Below are positions 15,140 through 15,220 of a stretch of DNA of 15,220 nt, one piece after another. Source of the DNA: Acidimangrovimonas sp. (GTDB lineage Bacteria; Pseudomonadota; Alphaproteobacteria; Rhodobacterales; Rhodobacteraceae); the NCBI GenBank assembly GCA_030147905.1, contig JASBUM010000012.1, forward strand, positions 1-15,220. Direction: 5' to 3'. Each line of letters opens with the position of its first letter. Within the stretch, counting starts at the first letter, position 1. The notes below the pieces were generated by a model. That model did no database searches. It saw only the letters and a list, made by a program, of their open reading frames with translations, and had not been told where the DNA came from. The translations under genes were made by a program, and so were the position numbers.

Positions 15140-15174
15140 GATTGCCGCTACGGTATCGGCGTAATACGGCAATC
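15140..15174 (+). other. Hairpin before the right edge
   Basis: GATTGCCG (15140-15147) pairs perfectly with CGGCAATC (15167-15174); inside, TACG (15149-15152) pairs with CGTA (15160-15163) around a 7-base loop. It lies 175 bases after the csgH-like stop. It is followed by CTCCGAGGGGACG rather than a U-tract, so it may be a 5' leader structure of the next gene rather than a terminator. Confidence 0.45.
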
Positions 15175-15186
15175 TCCGAGGGGACG

Positions 15187-15220
15187 TTGACAGCTATCAA
15201 TGCTTTTCGTGCCGATCCGG
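15187..15220 (+). CDS. Possible start of a further gene, cut by the window edge
   Basis: A TTG at 15187 preceded by GAGGGG (15178-15183, only 3 bases away) opens a frame reading (M)TAINAFRADP to the end of the window. Eleven codons are too few to identify anything. Alternatives are an ATG at 15200 in another frame, or a TTGACA -35 element rather than a start. If real, it would be the fifth gene of the amyloid cluster. Confidence 0.25.
   Translation, partial: MTAINAFRADP

Overview
This window is GC-rich DNA that looks chromosomal and alphaproteobacterial. The evidence is the codon use, the CsgH-type curli factor, the PstS/PstB sequences, and a two-domain glycerate 2-kinase. A Rhodobacterales-like host is my best guess, but nothing in the window fixes the genus.

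Layout: (1) Positions 1-3732, minus strand, hold the high-affinity phosphate transporter in the order pstS-pstC-pstA-pstB, with pstB running off the left edge. A good Pho box lies about 80 bases upstream of pstS, and a strong hairpin separates pstS from pstC. (2) Positions 3985-8284, minus strand, hold three metabolic genes with wide gaps between them: a glycerate 2-kinase, a TauE/SafE-type anion (sulfite/organosulfonate) exporter, and a HisD-family dehydrogenase. The dehydrogenase resembles catabolic sulfopropanediol dehydrogenase (HpsN) more than biosynthetic HisD. A divergent LysR regulator (8371-9345, plus) shares an 86-base promoter region with the dehydrogenase. Together they suggest a small catabolic locus, perhaps for a C3 sulfonate; that reading is inference. 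(3) Positions 9700-11226, minus strand, hold a 14-helix DHA2/EmrB-type MFS exporter, convergent with the LysR gene. (4) From 11728 to the right edge, plus strand, lies an extracellular amyloid locus: a secreted 270-residue protein with seven GGNV/GGSV repeats and a helical tail, a gap of about 1 kb without a gene, two curlin-repeat proteins (CsgA/CsgB-like), and a CsgH-like curli assembly factor. A possible further gene starts at the right edge.

The amyloid locus is the most distinctive part. The first curlin keeps an exact 11-residue register (Q at eight consecutive 11-residue steps, with N five residues after each repeat Q). Every gene of the cluster is followed by an inverted repeat able to form a stable hairpin, which could set stepwise transcript levels of subunits and chaperone. 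Many gene-free gaps in the window carry short degenerate tandem repeats (11-20 bases). No tRNA, rRNA, CRISPR array, insertion sequence or integrase was seen.
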